64,000 bases of DNA. Origin: Streptomyces sp. HUAS YS2. GTDB taxonomy: Bacteria; Actinomycetota; Actinomycetes; Streptomycetales; Streptomycetaceae. A program made the translations under genes and the position numbers. Position 1 is the first letter of the stretch. Each line of letters starts with the position of its first letter. The notes beneath the pieces are model-generated. The model ran no database searches, was not told the DNA's origin, and was given only the letters and a program-made list of their open reading frames with translations. The stretch spans positions 1,550,001 through 1,614,000 of the forward strand of contig NZ_CP137573.1 of assembly GCF_033343995.1 (NCBI RefSeq), read 5' to 3'. Below are positions 63,801 through 64,000 of the stretch, one piece after another.

Positions 63801-64000
63801 CCTGGTACATCGACTCCTTGTGGGAGGCGAAGAGCGCCAGCACCACGCGCCGGGAGACCTCCCAGCCCGACTTCCCCTCCACTGCGGTGGCGACAGCGTG
63901 GATCACGGCGTCGAGGTCCGTCGGATCCTGCTCCGTGACGGGCGACCAGTCGATGTGGAACTGCTCCAGCTTGACTCTGAGCGCCGGGTTGAGCCGCGGC
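57820..64000 (-). CDS. Giant SF1 helicase fused to a Vsr-like nuclease and DUF3320-like tail, 5' end outside window
   Basis: At least 2059 residues are visible and the frame is still open at base 64000 (LNPALRVKLEQFHIDWSP), so the N-terminus, where DUF4011 often lies, is missing. In order: Walker A DGPPGTGKSQTITNMIA (near 63570), a helical insertion of about 1200 residues, Walker B IFDEASQVLPQDAV with GDQKQLPPTSFF (near 59740-59640), LRWHYRSRHENLI, VETVQGDERDVIILSVG and NVAVTRARRRMEVVASF; then a Vsr/DUF559-like nuclease with FRIDMAVRH, GIECDGVMYHSS and WGTDWYRNR (about 58850-58550); then a DUF3320-like domain (about 58400-57900). It is COG1112-like. It lies about 150 bp upstream of pglX, in the same direction. 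Confidence 0.85.
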   Translation of the reverse strand, partial: PRLNPALRVKLEQFHIDWSPVTEQDPTDLDAVIHAVATAVEGKSGWEVSRRVVLALFASHKESMYQDLLENEARILGSDLVRAVALGPKAGLASDRFDFEEIDADRIDELSPPEDSPLVLDADASQRQAVAAAVAGQSFVLDGPPGTGKSQTITNMIAGLMHAGRSVLFVSEKAAALDVVLDRLKSVGLDSYALPLHSHNTSRRAVAQELGRALEEEPRAPRLSQEAVARAREAREALSAYAEAMNEISQPLGQSLHDVIGRVGRLSEAPVAFLASEADGGTRKQKVFDAAALSAQDLHLVIEATKAIADAWQAVADPSFPWRDLKAGSPHPRPALDQAMAARDGLAAAVARYQDLSADGEPIEDEDGVRRLIKILELVESRRPVPEAWLTSADFADKVESPVDDFVSDLKKVVRAQATARSVAGARWEELSPRLTPVPSEAEHALGTLSPAGMDPSGLTEEGADELAREFETTADRLERTHRGLAELAQQLGLNIPGSAAAADDLCDVVALAGAEHRPLEQWLVPGGAAEADRAAVSVVADGLRAFTARRDTVLSAQARATAEAGPGWAAIPAALDAEAPASEQDLAGLEPAGLALGSLTRTQAAELSDGFASLGAALESADQHAVSMARLLGRDRPRSTQEAEELIALVELATASHRMLEAWFDPQVMPRVREACAEISDAARRLTDAEQAAQSVFRPETAVTPELPDLIRRLSEGSRGIGGLLSGAVRADRKALGALTIAGSWRSELYDQLPLALAWHTAHDRLRSLARTHAAHLGRYAGTDLPDVPAMEAALAHADSVHRLAPDTVLDPHRRGLLALQVADGRAPARELLEHSRALSDDLGTWRQDLTRPHLAAAADELTKRSLVDAARWLRDHLDPLARAVDVIDTVASIGRREDGPDFAYTLAGARTAISAAQESRRETEGFAADADTHRRLLGSWYKGLDTDPAELCAPASGTAQGEGEIAELLHRAWSVRESTPGACSDDEQRKLLGRYAPDGRADTVALQDALEAAHTVERLAPDTLGDPARRARLVGFLADGRPVPQSVLRQAEPQIRTDLFAWREYAGQPHLAAAGAHLLAGPLQDAARWLRAHIEPFEDAADLLHAVARVADAPSGLSLSRAREAVTAVLDARAAESRFTEEAPAHRELIGDLYQGAATDKGAVLDALDWAQKVRRTAHGGHGARLSVPAARLLLDASADTSVADRHDDWQRQRDNLVAHFDVQRGRLLQRELRESLPAAAICLSQLDEDPFGPEAWTTCAESLKLLRRYGLDGLPSQLAQREVSAADFPAAVERAVLTAWIERRLELDARLKPMRAVDRDQLVERFRDADRGLVEAAHAEVIAACNARRPRRTNIGPAAELRRQAQLKRRHKPVRQLLGETRDVVRLIKPCFMMSPLTVSQFLPSDFRFDVVIFDEASQVLPQDAVNSIYRGSALIVAGDQKQLPPTSFFSAGGDGDDDDEWDEEGADNFESVLDACKATGVLRGLPLRWHYRSRHENLIAFSNHEFYDDTMVTFPGAFEQSPDLGVEFYKADGVYDRGGRSNNPGEAAVVAQRVIHHFATRPGLSLGVVALSKAQAEAIEEAVQKARTARPDLDRFFTEDRLDGFFVKNLETVQGDERDVIILSVGYGPDQRGKLLSTFGPINRDGGWRRLNVAVTRARRRMEVVASFHGSELSDSGNKSVQHLKRYLQYAEHGPHILQTAAADPDAVPESPFEEEVLDVLRGWGYSVQPQVGVAGFRIDMAVRHPAAPGSYALGIECDGVMYHSSRAARDRDRLRESVLRDLGWKLHRIWGTDWYRNRRDAMARLRAAVEEACARDPFEVTAEEPAGDRAVAEVPARAETLTDTTPTVTFVAVDDGPPAWSRAYEEVVDAQLVNLRLTSAKRRGMRYAELQDPDAVGVVADVALSVIKAEGPMTEDLIFTRVRSAWGIARAGAVVRDSVRRALRKIASAGQIVRVGEAYDVPDRERMFARTPTLTVARKVGQVPSVERRLVVRHVVEESPGVHRDELMREVARFFGWTRRGPDIRDALTADVDELVAQGAVRETDGFLMPTDGD

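Noticed and set aside
57820..64000. The giant protein as PglW
   Set aside because: PglW is a serine/threonine kinase; the visible part has SF1 helicase and nuclease motifs and no kinase signature. A kinase domain in the unseen N-terminus cannot be excluded.

Overview
The window looks like a Streptomyces chromosome, or that of a close relative. G+C is very high throughout, GTG starts are common, TTA codons are almost absent, genes are chained by ATGA or GTGA overlaps, and the regulator families (WhiJ-type XRE plus DUF397, DesK-type two-component pairs, IclR, FCD-type GntR) are typical of that genus. About 36.7 kb of metabolic and regulatory chromosome is followed by about 27 kb of phage-defence island that runs off the right edge.

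Left part (1-17.6 kb): a small conserved gene, exonuclease III, a metallo-beta-lactamase-fold hydrolase and a fused enol-lactonase/carboxymuconolactone decarboxylase. Next come two agmatine deiminases, one secreted by Tat and one cytosolic, with two near-twin TetR regulators; the same 18-bp palindrome lies before both enzyme genes. A leftward sugar module follows (GntR regulator, lipoprotein binding protein, permease, ATPase, ROK kinase, small membrane protein) with a divergent Gfo/Idh/MocA dehydrogenase. Then a thioesterase, a cytochrome P450, a two-component pair and a small membrane protein.

Middle (17.6-36.7 kb): a DMT transporter, a DHFR-fold reductase, an SDR, then the allantoin pathway. 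Allantoicase and allantoinase are divergent from an IclR/AllR-type regulator, and malate synthase, which consumes the glyoxylate, sits 10 kb away. A 33-bp composite operator-like element precedes both allantoinase and malate synthase. Between them lie a possible cyclic-imide or hydantoin catabolic cluster (polysaccharide-deacetylase-fold hydrolase, maleate-isomerase/GAF fusion, MFS transporter, FCD GntR), an ABC transporter with a divergent two-component pair, a small conserved gene and a MobA-like nucleotidyltransferase. A secreted SGNH hydrolase closes this part.

Right part (36.7-64 kb): a BREX type 2 (Pgl) locus on the minus strand. pglY, pglZ, brxD and brxHI form one translationally coupled unit, and pglX lies about 7 kb further upstream. 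The gap carries a PIN-like nuclease, an unrecognised 7-TM protein, an OLD-family AAA/TOPRIM nuclease and a WhiJ-like trio (anti-sigma-type ATPase, XRE/DUF5753, DUF397). Upstream of pglX is the 3' part of a giant SF1 helicase fused to a Vsr-like nuclease and a DUF3320-like tail; its 5' end is outside the window. The serine/threonine kinase PglW, normally part of this BREX type, is not seen. A 15-bp sequence is shared exactly by the regions upstream of pglX and pglY, which suggests that the two separated halves are controlled together.
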